A stretch of 64,000 nucleotides of DNA from JAHEGP01 sp963751595 (GTDB lineage: Bacteria; Pseudomonadota; Gammaproteobacteria; Pseudomonadales; JAHEGP01): positions 1 to 64,000 of the forward strand of contig CAVVVC010000004.1 in the NCBI GenBank assembly GCA_963751595.1, in the 5' to 3' direction. Positions 23,337 through 34,434 of the stretch are shown in pieces. Each line of letters opens with the position of its first letter. Positions within the stretch are counted from its first letter, which is position 1. The position numbers and the translations under genes were made by a program. The notes beneath the pieces were generated by a model. The model did not search any database. It was not told the DNA's origin and saw only the letters and a program-made list of their open reading frames with translations.

Positions 23337-23711
23337 ATGGCAACGATCAACCAATTGGTTCGTAAGCCGAGAAAACGCAAACTGGCGAAAAGCGCGGTGC
23401 CGGCACTGCAGGCCTGTCCCCAGCGTCGCGGTGTCTGTACCCGGGTGTATACGACAACCCCGAAAAAGCCCAATTCGGCATTGCGCAAGGTGTGCCGTGT
23501 GCGTTTGACCAATGGCTATGAAGTCTCCTCCTACATCGGTGGTGAGGGGCACAACCTGCAGGAGCACAGTGTGGTGCTGATTCGCGGCGGCAGGGTGAAA
23601 GACTTGCCTGGTGTGCGCTATCACACAGTGCGGGGTACCCTCGACACCAGTGGTGTCAACGATCGTAAGCAAGGTCGTTCCAAGTACGGTACCAAGCGAC
23701 CCAAGTCCTAG
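23337..23711 (+). CDS. rpsL: 30S ribosomal protein S12
   Basis: Decoding-centre protein and the classic site of streptomycin resistance. The 124 residues start MATINQLVRKPRKRK and contain TTPKKPNSALRKV and RGGRVKDLPGVRYHTVRG, with Lys at both resistance-associated positions, so the protein looks streptomycin-sensitive. First gene of the str operon rpsL-rpsG-fusA-tuf. Confidence 0.98.
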   Translation: MATINQLVRKPRKRKLAKSAVPALQACPQRRGVCTRVYTTTPKKPNSALRKVCRVRLTNGYEVSSYIGGEGHNLQEHSVVLIRGGRVKDLPGVRYHTVRGTLDTSGVNDRKQGRSKYGTKRPKS

Positions 23712-23828
23712 GTTCGCAAGCCGATCCGGGGCCTTTCCAGGATCCCATCAACCCTAAGTAAGGCCGTGCCACCGCCAGACAATCTGCGCGGCAATGTGCA
23801 CGGGTTACCTGAATAGAAGGAAGCAGTC

Positions 23829-24299
23829 ATGCCAAGAAGACGCGTCATAGCCAAGCGGGAAGTCCTGCCCGATCCCAAATTCGGAAGTGTTACCCTGGCG
23901 AAGTTTGTCAATCACGTCATGGTAAGCGGTAAAAAATCCCTGTCAGAACGCATTGTATACGGTGCTCTGGAGGTTGTTGCGGAGCGCAGCAAAAAAGATC
24001 CTGTAGAGGTATTCAACGACGCGCTGGAGAATATCGCCCCGATGGTGGAGGTGAAGTCACGTCGAGTCGGTGGCGCAACCTATCAGGTTCCGGTCGAGGT
24101 GAGGCCTTCGCGGCGCCAGGCGCTGGCGATGCGCTGGCTGGTGGAGTATTCCCGCGGACGTGGTGAAAAAAGCATGCCGCTTCGGCTCGCCGGTGAGATA
24201 CTCGATGCATCCCAGGGCAAGGGCGCCGGGGTGAAAAAACGGGAAGATGTGCATCGCATGGCGGAAGCTAACAAGGCCTTCTCGCACTACCGTTTCTAG
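23829..24299 (+). CDS. rpsG: 30S ribosomal protein S7
   Basis: Primary binder of the 16S 3' domain; in E. coli it represses translation of the str operon. 156 residues with MPRRRVIAKREVLPDPKFGS, the conserved GGATYQVPVEVRPSRRQALA and MAEANKAFSHYRF near the end. GAAGGAAG precedes the ATG by seven bases. Confidence 0.97.
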   Translation: MPRRRVIAKREVLPDPKFGSVTLAKFVNHVMVSGKKSLSERIVYGALEVVAERSKKDPVEVFNDALENIAPMVEVKSRRVGGATYQVPVEVRPSRRQALAMRWLVEYSRGRGEKSMPLRLAGEILDASQGKGAGVKKREDVHRMAEANKAFSHYRF

Positions 24300-24332
24300 T
24301 CGTTTTGACGCAGTTTATCCGGAGATTACACC

Positions 24333-26441
24333 GTGGCACGTAAAACCCCCATTACCCGCTATCGCAACATCGGCATTGTCGCTCACGTCGATGCAGGCAA
24401 AACCACCACGACGGAGCGCGTGTTGTTTTATACCGGCCTGTCTCACAAGATTGGCGAAGTGCACGACGGTGCTGCCACCATGGACTGGATGGCACAGGAG
24501 CAAGAGCGTGGCATTACCATTACGTCGGCTGCCACCACCTGCTTTTGGGCCGGTATGAACCAGCAGTTCGATCAGCACCGTGTCAACATTATCGATACGC
24601 CCGGGCACGTCGACTTTACCATTGAGGTAGAGCGCTCCCTGCGGGTACTCGATGGTGCGGTGGTCGTGCTCTGCGGTTCTTCGGGGGTACAGCCGCAAAC
24701 CGAGACGGTGTGGCGGCAGGCCAATAAATATCAGGTTCCACGCTTGGTTTTCGTCAACAAGATGGACCGCGCCGGTGCCGACTTTGAAAAAGTTGTCGCC
24801 CAGCTGCGGGATCGCCTGGGCGCCAATGCCGTGCCTATCCAGATGGCGATAGGCTCCGAAGAGGATTTCAAAGGAGTCGTCGACCTGGTCAAGGGCAAGG
24901 CCATTCTCTGGAATGAGGCGGATCAGGGCATGTCCTTCGAGTACGCCGATATTCCTGCCGACCTGGTGGACCTGTGCGCGGAAATGCGTGAGTACGTGGT
25001 CGAAGCGGCGGCTGAATCCAGCGATGAGTTGATGGAAAAATACCTGGAAGGCAATGAGCTGACCGAAGAAGAGATCAAGCAGGGTTTGCGCAAACGCACC
25101 CTGGCCAACGAGATCGTACCCATACTCGGTGGCTCGGCCTTTAAAAACAAGGGCGTTCAGGCCGTGCTGGATGCTGTTATCGAATACTTGCCGGCCCCGA
25201 CAGAAGTTAAAGCCATCGAGGGCACGCTGGAGGACGGCGAAACCGTCGAGTCCCGCGAGGCTGATGATAATGCGCCGTTTGCAGCACTGGCTTTTAAAAT
25301 TGCCACCGACCCGTTTGTCGGTACCCTGACCTTCTTCAGAGTCTATTCCGGCTACCTAGAAAGTGGTACCGCGGTCTATAACTCGGTCAAGCAGAAGAAA
25401 GAGCGGGTTGGGCGGATGGTGCAGATGCACGCCAACGATCGGCAGGAAATCAAGGAAGTGCTGGCAGGGGATATCGCTGCCGCGATTGGCCTGAAGGACG
25501 TGACCACCGGGGACACGCTGTGTTCGGCAGACGATGTCATCGTGCTGGAGCGAATGGAGTTCCCCGAGCCGGTAATTTCGGTTGCGGTGGAGCCCAAGTC
25601 GAAGCCGGATCAGGAAAAAATGGGTATCGCGCTGGGCAAGCTGGCCCAGGAGGATCCATCCTTCCGCGTCAAGACCGACGAAGAGACGGGGCAAACGATT
25701 ATTTCGGGAATGGGGGAGCTCCACCTCGATATCATCGTTGACCGTATGCGCCGGGAATTCAGTGTCGAGGCCAATATTGGCAAGCCCCAGGTGGCCTATC
25801 GCGAAGCAATTCGCAACACCAGTGAGATCGAAGGCAAGTTCGTTCGGCAGTCGGGTGGACGCGGCCAGTACGGGCATGTCTGGATCAAGTTCGAGCCCGC
25901 TGAGGAAGCGGGTGCCGAAGGCCTCGAGTTCGTCAACGAGATCGTCGGCGGCGCCGTGCCCAAAGACTATATTCCAGCGGTGCAGAAAGGCATCGAAGAG
26001 CAGATGCACAATGGTGTGCTCGCCGGATATCCGCTGCTTGGTCTCAAGGCGACCTTGTATGACGGTTCATTCCACGATGTTGACTCGAATGAGATGGCGT
26101 TCAAGATCGCTGCCAGCATGGCCACCAAAAAGCTCTCCAGCCAGGGCGGGGCAGTGCTGCTAGAGCCGATCATGAAGGTTGAAGTCGTTACCCCTGAGGA
26201 GAACATGGGCGACGTTGTCGGCGACCTCAACCGGCGTCGTGGTTTGATTCTCGGCATGGATGAGAATGCCGCGGGCAAGGTGATAGATGCGGAAGTGCCG
26301 CTCGCCGAGATGTTTGGCTATGCGACCGACCTGCGTTCAGCAACCCAGGGCCGGGCGACCTACACCATGGAGTTCGGCAAATACGCTGAAGCGCCGAGCA
26401 ACATCGCCGAAGAAATCATTGCCAAGACCAAGGTAAGCTAA
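24333..26441 (+). CDS. fusA: Elongation factor G
   Basis: GTPase that drives ribosomal translocation and, with RRF, ribosome recycling. The 702-residue protein has G1 AHVDAGKTTTTERVL, G2 RGITITSAATTC, G3 DTPGHVDFTIEVERSLR, G4 NKMDR, and domain IV with GGRGQYGHVWIKFEP. It belongs to the main fusA1 type by its place in the str operon and its length. It is followed by the second tuf gene after 37 bases. Confidence 0.98.
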   Translation: MARKTPITRYRNIGIVAHVDAGKTTTTERVLFYTGLSHKIGEVHDGAATMDWMAQEQERGITITSAATTCFWAGMNQQFDQHRVNIIDTPGHVDFTIEVERSLRVLDGAVVVLCGSSGVQPQTETVWRQANKYQVPRLVFVNKMDRAGADFEKVVAQLRDRLGANAVPIQMAIGSEEDFKGVVDLVKGKAILWNEADQGMSFEYADIPADLVDLCAEMREYVVEAAAESSDELMEKYLEGNELTEEEIKQGLRKRTLANEIVPILGGSAFKNKGVQAVLDAVIEYLPAPTEVKAIEGTLEDGETVESREADDNAPFAALAFKIATDPFVGTLTFFRVYSGYLESGTAVYNSVKQKKERVGRMVQMHANDRQEIKEVLAGDIAAAIGLKDVTTGDTLCSADDVIVLERMEFPEPVISVAVEPKSKPDQEKMGIALGKLAQEDPSFRVKTDEETGQTIISGMGELHLDIIVDRMRREFSVEANIGKPQVAYREAIRNTSEIEGKFVRQSGGRGQYGHVWIKFEPAEEAGAEGLEFVNEIVGGAVPKDYIPAVQKGIEEQMHNGVLAGYPLLGLKATLYDGSFHDVDSNEMAFKIAASMATKKLSSQGGAVLLEPIMKVEVVTPEENMGDVVGDLNRRRGLILGMDENAAGKVIDAEVPLAEMFGYATDLRSATQGRATYTMEFGKYAEAPSNIAEEIIAKTKVS

Positions 26442-26478
26442 TAAGCCTTCGCAGTCGCAGTTAGTGGAGAGGAAGACA

Positions 26479-27702
<1,224 letters not shown>

Positions 27703-27740
27703 GATAGTACGGGGCGGCCCCGGTGCTGCCCTGATATCGA

Positions 27741-27772
27741 CAAGGGGTAAGGGCGAAGGCTCTTGCCCCTTG
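27741..27772 (+). terminator. Stem-loop terminator of the str operon
   Basis: CAAGGGGTAAGGGC, a GAAG loop and GCTCTTGCCCCTTG form a 14-bp stem with two wobble pairs, followed by TTTGTT. It is longer than the matching stem after tuf copy 1. The extra pairs come from bases just beyond the region shared by the two copies. Confidence 0.7.
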
Positions 27773-28029
27773 TTTGTTCCATGGCGCCTGCAGGCTTCAA
27801 CGGGGCCTGATTTTCCCGTGAGCGCATCGATTTTTAACCAGACTGAATGCCCGGTGCAAAGGCCCGGAAGTCGCTAGTTGATCCGGGTCTCTACGTCAAA
27901 ACTAATTGCGGCTTCGCGGGAAATACCGGTTGACAGTCTTGGTGCCCAACCTTAGAATGCGCGCTCTGTTTTTCGTGGGTCGACAGCTGGCCCAGCGGCA
28001 TAAATTGCTCAACCTGGAGTTCTGGACAA
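27773..28029 (+). promoter_or_regulatory. S10 operon promoter and leader
   Basis: The gap from the tuf terminator to rpsJ contains a near-perfect sigma-70 promoter: TTGACA at 27930-27935, 17-bp spacer, TAGAAT at 27953-27958, then GCGCGCTC as discriminator. Transcription would start about 65 bases before rpsJ, so the leader is much shorter than the L4-regulated leader of E. coli (about 170 bases). The stretch 27773-27925 shows no gene or clear structure. Confidence 0.8.
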
Positions 28030-28341
28030 GTGCAAAATCAACGAATCCGTATAAGGCTGAAGGCGTTTGATCACCGCTTGATCGATCAATCCACACAGGA
28101 AATCGTCGAGACTGCCAAGCGCACTGGTGCCCAGGTGAGAGGTCCCATCCCGCTGCCGACGAAAAAAGAGAAGTTTACCATTCTGATCTCGCCCCACGTC
28201 AACAAGGATGCGCGGGACCAGTATGAGATTCGCACCCACAAGCGTTTGCTCGATATCGTCGGGCCGACCGAGAAAACCGTCGACTCACTGATGAAGCTGG
28301 ATCTGGCGGCGGGTGTCGAAGTTCAAATAAGTCTCGGCTAG
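28030..28341 (+). CDS. rpsJ: 30S ribosomal protein S10 / NusE
   Basis: Head protein of the small subunit and, as NusE, the partner of NusB and NusG in antitermination. 103 residues starting MQNQRIRIRLKAFDHRLID and containing RGPIPLPTKKEKFTIL. Start is GTG. First gene of the S10 operon. Confidence 0.97.
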   Translation: MQNQRIRIRLKAFDHRLIDQSTQEIVETAKRTGAQVRGPIPLPTKKEKFTILISPHVNKDARDQYEIRTHKRLLDIVGPTEKTVDSLMKLDLAAGVEVQISLG

Positions 28342-28438
28342 TCCGGGAGCAGGCCCGGCCAGCAGGCCAGGCCGGGTGTGACGCACTGAAATGTGCGGCC
28401 ATAGCGGGTTAAAGCCCCATACACAAGAGGTTCCAAAG

Positions 28439-29086
28439 ATGGCTATTGCTATTGTCGGTCGCAAATGCGGCATGACACGAGTTTTTACGGACGATGGTAT
28501 TTCAATTCCGGTAACTGTGATTGAGGCTGAGCCCAATCGTATTACCCAGGTCAAGAATGCTGATACCGACGGTTACAACGCCGTGCAGGTCACTACTGGT
28601 TCACGTCGCGCATCCAGAGTTGCCAAGCCCAGCGCCGGACACTTTGCCAAGGCAGGTGTCGACGCCGGTCGTGGTCTTTGGGAGTTTCGCCTCGACGGCG
28701 CCGGTCAGGAAGAACTTGCCGTTGGTGGTGAGCTGACCGTCAGTGCTTTCGAGTCGGGGCAGAAAGTCGATGTAACCGGTGTTTCCAAAGGAAAAGGTTT
28801 CCAGGGCGGTATCAAGCGCTGGAACTTTCGCTCCCAGGACGCCACCCACGGCAACTCTCTCTCGCATCGCTCCAACGGATCTATTGGCCAGAACCAGACC
28901 CCAGGTCGTGTTTTCAAGGGCAAAAAAATGTCCGGCCACATGGGGTCAGCGCGGGTTACGGTGCAAAGCCTGGAAGTAGTGCGGGTCGATACCGAGCGCA
29001 ACCTTCTTCTGATCAAGGGCGCTGTACCTGGCGCCACAGGTGCGGATGTCATCGTGCGTCCTGCTGTTAAAGCCAAGAACTCGTAG
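28439..29086 (+). CDS. rplC: 50S ribosomal protein L3
   Basis: Early assembly protein near the peptidyl transferase centre. 215 residues from MAIAIVGRKCGMTRVF, with the conserved GKGFQGGIKRW and MSGHMGSARVTVQ. A reading from an ATG 48 bases upstream (28391) adds 16 residues not seen in the family, so 28439 is chosen; AAGAGG lies upstream of it. Confidence 0.97.
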   Translation: MAIAIVGRKCGMTRVFTDDGISIPVTVIEAEPNRITQVKNADTDGYNAVQVTTGSRRASRVAKPSAGHFAKAGVDAGRGLWEFRLDGAGQEELAVGGELTVSAFESGQKVDVTGVSKGKGFQGGIKRWNFRSQDATHGNSLSHRSNGSIGQNQTPGRVFKGKKMSGHMGSARVTVQSLEVVRVDTERNLLLIKGAVPGATGADVIVRPAVKAKNS

Positions 29087-29096
29087 GGGATAGCTA

Positions 29097-29714
29097 ATGC
29101 AGTTGAATGTTGCATCAGCCGCTAAGGAGTCTGGAGAAACCATTGAGGTTTCTGACGTAACCTTTGCCAAAGAATTTAATGAAGACCTGGTTCACCAGGT
29201 CGTAACTGCGTACCTTGCTGGCGGTCGCCAGGGTACCCGCGCCCATAAAAACCGCTCCGAGGTGAAGGGCGGCGGTCGCAAGCCATGGCGGCAGAAGGGT
29301 ACCGGGCGCGCGCGTGCCGGCACCATCCGCAGCCCGATCTGGCGCGGGGGCGGTGTTACATTTGCCGCTCGCCCACAGGATCACTCGCAGAAAGTAAACC
29401 GCAAAATGTACCGCGCGGCACTGCGCTCGATTCTGTCGGAGTTGGCCAGGCAGGAAAGGTTGGTGGTGGTCGACGCCTTTACGGTCGAGCAGCCCAAGAC
29501 CAAAGCACTGGTGGAAAAGCTGGGTAGCCTCGGGCTGGATAATGCGCTGGTGGTGACTGAATCAGTCGACCAGAACCTGTACTTATCCGCTCGCAACCTG
29601 CACAGGGTCGATGTGCGCGATGTCGCAGGGCTCGATCCGGTAAGTTTGATTGCTTTCGACAAGGTGCTGATCACTGTGCCGGCGTTGAAGAAGGTTGAGG
29701 AGATGTTGGCATGA
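29097..29714 (+). CDS. rplD: 50S ribosomal protein L4
   Basis: Exit-tunnel protein; in E. coli it also represses its own operon. 205 residues with MQLNVASAAK, then the conserved loop GTRAHKNRSEVKGGGRKPWR and QKGTGRARAGTIRSPIWRGG. The stop overlaps the start of rplW by four bases. Confidence 0.97.
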   Translation: MQLNVASAAKESGETIEVSDVTFAKEFNEDLVHQVVTAYLAGGRQGTRAHKNRSEVKGGGRKPWRQKGTGRARAGTIRSPIWRGGGVTFAARPQDHSQKVNRKMYRAALRSILSELARQERLVVVDAFTVEQPKTKALVEKLGSLGLDNALVVTESVDQNLYLSARNLHRVDVRDVAGLDPVSLIAFDKVLITVPALKKVEEMLA

Positions 29715-30007
29715 GTGCCGAGCATTTATACAAAATTGTGCTGGCGCCCCACGTGTCGGAAAAAGCGACCATGGCAGGCGAGCGCAGCAACCAGCTGGTG
29801 TTCCAGGTAGCGGTCAGCTCGACCAAGCCTGAGATCAAGAAGGCCATTGAGAAGCTGTTCGATGTGAAGGTGAAGTCGGTGCAGGTGCTGAATGTTAAAG
29901 GGAAGGTCAAGCGCAATCGCTATGGCTACGTCCAAAAGCCCTCCTGGAAAAAAGCGTATGTAACGCTGGAAGCCGGGCAGGATATTGATCTTGCGGTAGC
30001 GGGATAA
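29711..30007 (+). CDS. rplW: 50S ribosomal protein L23
   Basis: Tunnel-exit protein that docks trigger factor and SRP. 98 residues with YKIVLAPHVSEKATMAGE and the C-terminal FDVKVKSVQVLNVKGK block. ATGA overlap with rplD indicates translational coupling. Confidence 0.97.
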   Translation: MSAEHLYKIVLAPHVSEKATMAGERSNQLVFQVAVSSTKPEIKKAIEKLFDVKVKSVQVLNVKGKVKRNRYGYVQKPSWKKAYVTLEAGQDIDLAVAG

Positions 30008-30026
30008 ACACGGGAGTCGGTTAGAG

Positions 30027-30851
<825 letters not shown>

Positions 30852-30882
30852 TTTCGACCACTGTAGATAAGAGGACAGATTT

Positions 30883-31158
30883 GTGCCGCGATCGTTGAAA
30901 AAAGGCCCGTTTATTGACCTGCATTTGATGAAGAAGGTTGAAACGGCTGTTGAAAAAAATGACAAGCGCCCGATAAAGACCTGGTCTCGGCGCTCGATGA
31001 TTACGCCGAGTATGGTTGGCCTGACCCTGGCTGTGCACAACGGCCGTCAGCATGTGCCGGTTTTCGTCAGCGAAGATATGGTTGGCCACAAGCTGGGTGA
31101 ATTTGCCGCGACTCGTACTTACAAGGGTCATGCAGCAGATCGCAAGGTCAAGCGGTAG
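30883..31158 (+). CDS. rpsS: 30S ribosomal protein S19
   Basis: Small-subunit head protein next to S13. 91 residues, MPRSLKKGPFIDLHLMKKVE and SRRSMITPSMVGLTLAVHNG. GTG start after AGAGGA. Confidence 0.97.
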   Translation: MPRSLKKGPFIDLHLMKKVETAVEKNDKRPIKTWSRRSMITPSMVGLTLAVHNGRQHVPVFVSEDMVGHKLGEFAATRTYKGHAADRKVKR

Positions 31159-31183
31159 GCATCGGGGCTCAAGGGGTTTAACA

Positions 31184-31519
31184 ATGGAACAAGTAGCTGC
31201 AAAACTGAAGGGTGCGCGGATTTCCCCGCAGAAAGCCCGTTTGGTAGCGGACCAGATTCGCGGTAAGTCTGTTGAAGAAGCGCTCAATGTGCTGGAATTC
31301 AGCAACAAGAAAGCCGCAGGCATCATCAAGAAAGTACTGGATTCGGCTATTGCAAACGCCGAGCACAACGAAGGCGCGGATATCGATGAGCTCCGTGTCT
31401 CCAGTGTTTTCGTTGATGAGGCGATGACGCTCAAGCGGATCAAGCCGCGAGCAAAAGGACGGGCTGATCGAATATTGAAGCGCTCGTGTCATATAACCGT
31501 AAAAGTGGCTGACAGCTAA
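31184..31519 (+). CDS. rplV: 50S ribosomal protein L22
   Basis: Lines the exit tunnel with its long beta-hairpin, a known macrolide-resistance site. 111 residues from MEQVAAKLKGARISPQKARL; the hairpin tip region RIKPRAKGRADRILKRSCHI has the usual sequence. An upstream in-frame start at 31052 lies inside rpsS and is rejected in favour of the family start. Confidence 0.96.
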   Translation: MEQVAAKLKGARISPQKARLVADQIRGKSVEEALNVLEFSNKKAAGIIKKVLDSAIANAEHNEGADIDELRVSSVFVDEAMTLKRIKPRAKGRADRILKRSCHITVKVADS

Positions 31520-31543
31520 AAGAGCGACAGGAGAGCACCAGTT

Positions 31544-32206
31544 ATGGGTCAGAAAGTAAACCCAACGGGAATTCGGCTTGGAATAGTCAAAGACCACAAC
31601 TCAGTATGGTACGCCGACAAAGATGGCTACTCAGAAAGGTTGATCGCAGATATTCGTGTGCGTGAGTACCTCGAAAAGAAACTGGCGAATGCGTCCGTTA
31701 GCAAAATCGTGATTGAGCGGCCTGCGCAGACGGCCAAAGTCACGATTCATACGGCTCGCCCCGGCGTGGTCATTGGCAAGAAAGGTGAAGATGTCGACAG
31801 GCTTCGCGGCGAAATCAGCAGCATGATGGGTGTGCCGGTTCAGATCAATATTGAGGAGATTCGCAAGCCGGATCTGGATGCGCGGCTGGTCGCACAAAAC
31901 GTCGCCCAGCAGCTCGAGCGGCGGGTGATGTTTCGCCGGGCAATGAAGCGAGTGATGCAAAACGCATTGCGGGGCGGTGCCCAGGGTATTCGAATTCAGG
32001 TTTCCGGTCGCCTCGGCGGTGCCGAGATCGCGCGCACCGAATGGTACCGGGAAGGTCGGGTGCCGCTGCACACTCTGCGGGCCGACATTGACTATTCGAC
32101 CTGGGAAGCCCACACCACCTATGGTGTTATAGGGGTCAAGGTGTGGATTTTCAAAGGGGAGATTCTGGACGCTCATGCGCCAGCGGATACCGGGTCTGCG
32201 GCATAG
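31544..32206 (+). CDS. rpsC: 30S ribosomal protein S3
   Basis: mRNA-entry protein with helicase role. 220 residues with MGQKVNPTGIRLGIVKDHNS, a KH domain around residues 40-105 (PGVVIGKKGEDVDRLR) and the C-terminal GRLGGAEIARTEWYREGRVP. Confidence 0.97.
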   Translation: MGQKVNPTGIRLGIVKDHNSVWYADKDGYSERLIADIRVREYLEKKLANASVSKIVIERPAQTAKVTIHTARPGVVIGKKGEDVDRLRGEISSMMGVPVQINIEEIRKPDLDARLVAQNVAQQLERRVMFRRAMKRVMQNALRGGAQGIRIQVSGRLGGAEIARTEWYREGRVPLHTLRADIDYSTWEAHTTYGVIGVKVWIFKGEILDAHAPADTGSAA

Positions 32207-32232
32207 ACTCGCTGGATTAAAGGGTAGAGAAA

Positions 32233-32646
32233 ATGTTACAGCCTAAGCGCACAAAGTTTCGCAAGCAGATGAAAGGCCGCAATCGCGGGCTGGCGATTCG
32301 CGGCGGAAAAGTTTCCTTCGGTGAGTACGGTTTGAAGGCATCCGATCGGGGGCGCCTCACGGCTCGCCAGATTGAGGCGGCACGAAGGGCGATGACCCGT
32401 CACATCAAGCGTGGCGGTAAGATCTGGATACGGGTATTCCCTGACAAGCCAATAACTGGCAAGCCCCTGGAGGTTCGCCAGGGTAAAGGTAAGGGTAACG
32501 TCGAATACTGGGTAGCCCAGATTCGACCGGGTAAAGTGTTGTACGAACTGGAAGGTGTTTCGGAAGAGCTGGCGCGTGAGGCCTTTGCGCTGGCTGCTGC
32601 CAAGCTGCCGATAGCAACGACATTTGTGAAGCGGACGGTGATGTGA
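32233..32646 (+). CDS. rplP: 50S ribosomal protein L16
   Basis: A-site region protein. 137 residues starting MLQPKRTKFRKQMKGRNRGL with GFGEYGLKA-like SFGEYGLKASDRGRLTARQI and GKGKGNVEYWVAQIRPGKVLYE. Its stop overlaps the rpmC start by one base (TGATG). Confidence 0.97.
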   Translation: MLQPKRTKFRKQMKGRNRGLAIRGGKVSFGEYGLKASDRGRLTARQIEAARRAMTRHIKRGGKIWIRVFPDKPITGKPLEVRQGKGKGNVEYWVAQIRPGKVLYELEGVSEELAREAFALAAAKLPIATTFVKRTVM

Positions 32647-32837
32647 TGAAGGCGAGTGAGCTGCGCGATAAATCGGTTGAGGAACTGACAGCCGAGCTGT
32701 TAAAGGCGCGTGAAGAGCAGTTTAAGCTGCGAATGAGCAAGGCCACCGGGCAATTGGGTCAGACACACCTGATTAAGTTGTCTCGACGCGAAATCGCCCG
32801 CATCAAGACTGTGCTGACAGAAAAGGCGGGTAACTAG
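32646..32837 (+). CDS. rpmC: 50S ribosomal protein L29
   Basis: Small helical tunnel-exit protein of 63 residues, the same length as in E. coli: MKASELRDKSVEELTAELL and QLGQTHLIKLSRREIARIKT. An in-frame GTG one codon earlier is possible, but the TGATG junction with rplP favours ATG at 32646. Confidence 0.96.
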   Translation: MKASELRDKSVEELTAELLKAREEQFKLRMSKATGQLGQTHLIKLSRREIARIKTVLTEKAGN

Positions 32838-32838
32838 T

Positions 32839-33102
32839 ATGTCACAGGATTCGAATGTGAGGACTGTCACTGGCAAGGTTGTCAGCGACAAAATGGACAA
32901 GACCATTACCGTGCTGGTGGAGCGCCGGGTAAAGCATCCGGTGTATGGCAAGTACATGACCCGCTCTACCCGGCTGCATGCGCACGATGAAAACAACGAG
33001 TGTAACGCCGGTGACGTGGTGACCATCAAGGAAACCAGACCGTATTCCCGGAGCAAGACCTGGGCATTGGTTTCGGTAGATCAGCAGGCACCACAGGTCT
33101 AG
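32839..33102 (+). CDS. rpsQ: 30S ribosomal protein S17
   Basis: Primary 16S 5'-domain binder. 87 residues with RTVTGKVVSDKMDKTITVLV, the OB-fold core HPVYGKYMTRSTRLHAHDE and the ETRPYSRSKTWALV end. Separated from rpmC by one base. Confidence 0.97.
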   Translation: MSQDSNVRTVTGKVVSDKMDKTITVLVERRVKHPVYGKYMTRSTRLHAHDENNECNAGDVVTIKETRPYSRSKTWALVSVDQQAPQV

Positions 33103-33155
33103 GCATACAGGTTTTTGCAAGGTGGCCGCGGCGGCTACTGGTGGAGTGAAACACA

Positions 33156-33524
33156 ATGATTCAGACACAGAGTTATTTAGAGGTCGCGGATAACAGCGGT
33201 GCACGCCGGGTGATGTGCATTAAAGTACTGGGTGGCTCACATCGGCGTTATGCTCGGGTTGGTGACCTCATCAAGGTAACCGTCAAGGAAGCAATTCCCC
33301 GGGGCAAGGTCAAGAAAGGACAGGTGCTGACTGCCGTGGTAGTGCGGACCCGTAAAGGTGTGCGGCGTGCCGACGGATCGCTGATCAAATTTGACGATAA
33401 CGCCGCGGTGTTATTGAACAATCAACAGGCGCCCATTGGCACAAGGATATTCGGGCCGGTCACCCGGGAGTTACGGTCAGAGAAATTCATGAAGATTATC
33501 TCCCTGGCTCCGGAAGTTCTGTAA
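33156..33524 (+). CDS. rplN: 50S ribosomal protein L14
   Basis: Subunit-interface protein and binding site of RsfS. 122 residues, MIQTQSYLEVADNSGARRVM, then KVKKGQVLTAVVVRTRKGVR and the invariant GPVTRELRSEKFMKIISLAPE. First gene of the spc group. Confidence 0.97.
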   Translation: MIQTQSYLEVADNSGARRVMCIKVLGGSHRRYARVGDLIKVTVKEAIPRGKVKKGQVLTAVVVRTRKGVRRADGSLIKFDDNAAVLLNNQQAPIGTRIFGPVTRELRSEKFMKIISLAPEVL

Positions 33525-33547
33525 AGAAAGGCGATCGAGGTCAAACA

Positions 33548-33862
33548 ATGCGCAAGATCAAGACAGATGACGAAGTGATCGTCATAGCCGGTAAAGATAA
33601 GGGCAATCGTGGCAAAGTGCTGCGACTGCTGGAGAGCGACCGGGTGCTGGTGTCGGGTGTCAACATGATCAAGAAACACCAGAAGCCGAATCCCCAGGCC
33701 GGTGTGCCGGGTGGGATTATCGATAAGGAGGCCCCTTTGCAGGTTTCCAACGTGGCTATCTTCAATCCTGCTACCCAAAAGGCCGATCGTGTTGGCTTCA
33801 AGGTAGAGGGTGGCAAAAAGATTCGCGTTTTTAAATCCAGCGGCGAAGCGGTAGACGCCTGA
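33548..33862 (+). CDS. rplX: 50S ribosomal protein L24
   Basis: Assembly-initiator protein with an N-terminal KOW motif (DEVIVIAGKDKGNRGKVLRL). 104 residues, with NMIKKHQKPNPQAGVPGGI and EAPLQVSNVAIFNP as in the family. Confidence 0.97.
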   Translation: MRKIKTDDEVIVIAGKDKGNRGKVLRLLESDRVLVSGVNMIKKHQKPNPQAGVPGGIIDKEAPLQVSNVAIFNPATQKADRVGFKVEGGKKIRVFKSSGEAVDA

Positions 33863-33881
33863 ACGCAGATAGGTAAAGGCA

Positions 33882-34421
33882 ATGGCAAGGTTGAAAGACG
33901 TTTACAACAACGAAATAGTCCCGAAGCTCAAAGACGAGCTGGGTGTTAAAAATGTAATGCAGGTGCCCCGCATTACCAAGGTAACCCTGAACATGGGCCT
34001 CGGTGAGGCTGTCGGTGACAAGAAAGTGCTGGAACATGCGCTGCGGGACCTGCAACAGATTTCCGGTCAAAAAGCCGTTGCTACGGTTGCGCGGCGTTCG
34101 ATCGCCGGGTTCAAGATTCGCGACGGTTGGCCTATTGGTGCCAAAGTCACCCTGCGAAGCGACAGAATGTATGAATTCCTTGACCGTCTGATATCGATTG
34201 CCATTCCCAGAATTCGTGATTTTCGTGGGATAAGCCCGAAACAGTTCGACGGGCGCGGCAATTTTGCTATGGGTGTTACCGAGCAGATTATCTTCCCGGA
34301 GATTGATTACGACCAGGTCGATAAGTTGCGGGGCCTGGATATAGTCGTTACAACGAGCGCACGCACCGACGATGAGGGTCGTGCCTTGTTGCGAGCATTT
34401 AACTTTCCTTTGAAAAGCTAG
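33882..34421 (+). CDS. rplE: 50S ribosomal protein L5
   Basis: 5S rRNA-binding protein of the central protuberance that touches P-site tRNA. 179 residues with VMQVPRITKVTLNMGLGEAV, GQKAVATVARRSIAGFKIR and the C-terminal IVVTTSARTDDEGRALL. Confidence 0.97.
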   Translation: MARLKDVYNNEIVPKLKDELGVKNVMQVPRITKVTLNMGLGEAVGDKKVLEHALRDLQQISGQKAVATVARRSIAGFKIRDGWPIGAKVTLRSDRMYEFLDRLISIAIPRIRDFRGISPKQFDGRGNFAMGVTEQIIFPEIDYDQVDKLRGLDIVVTTSARTDDEGRALLRAFNFPLKS

Positions 34422-34434
34422 GAGCCAGCCAACA

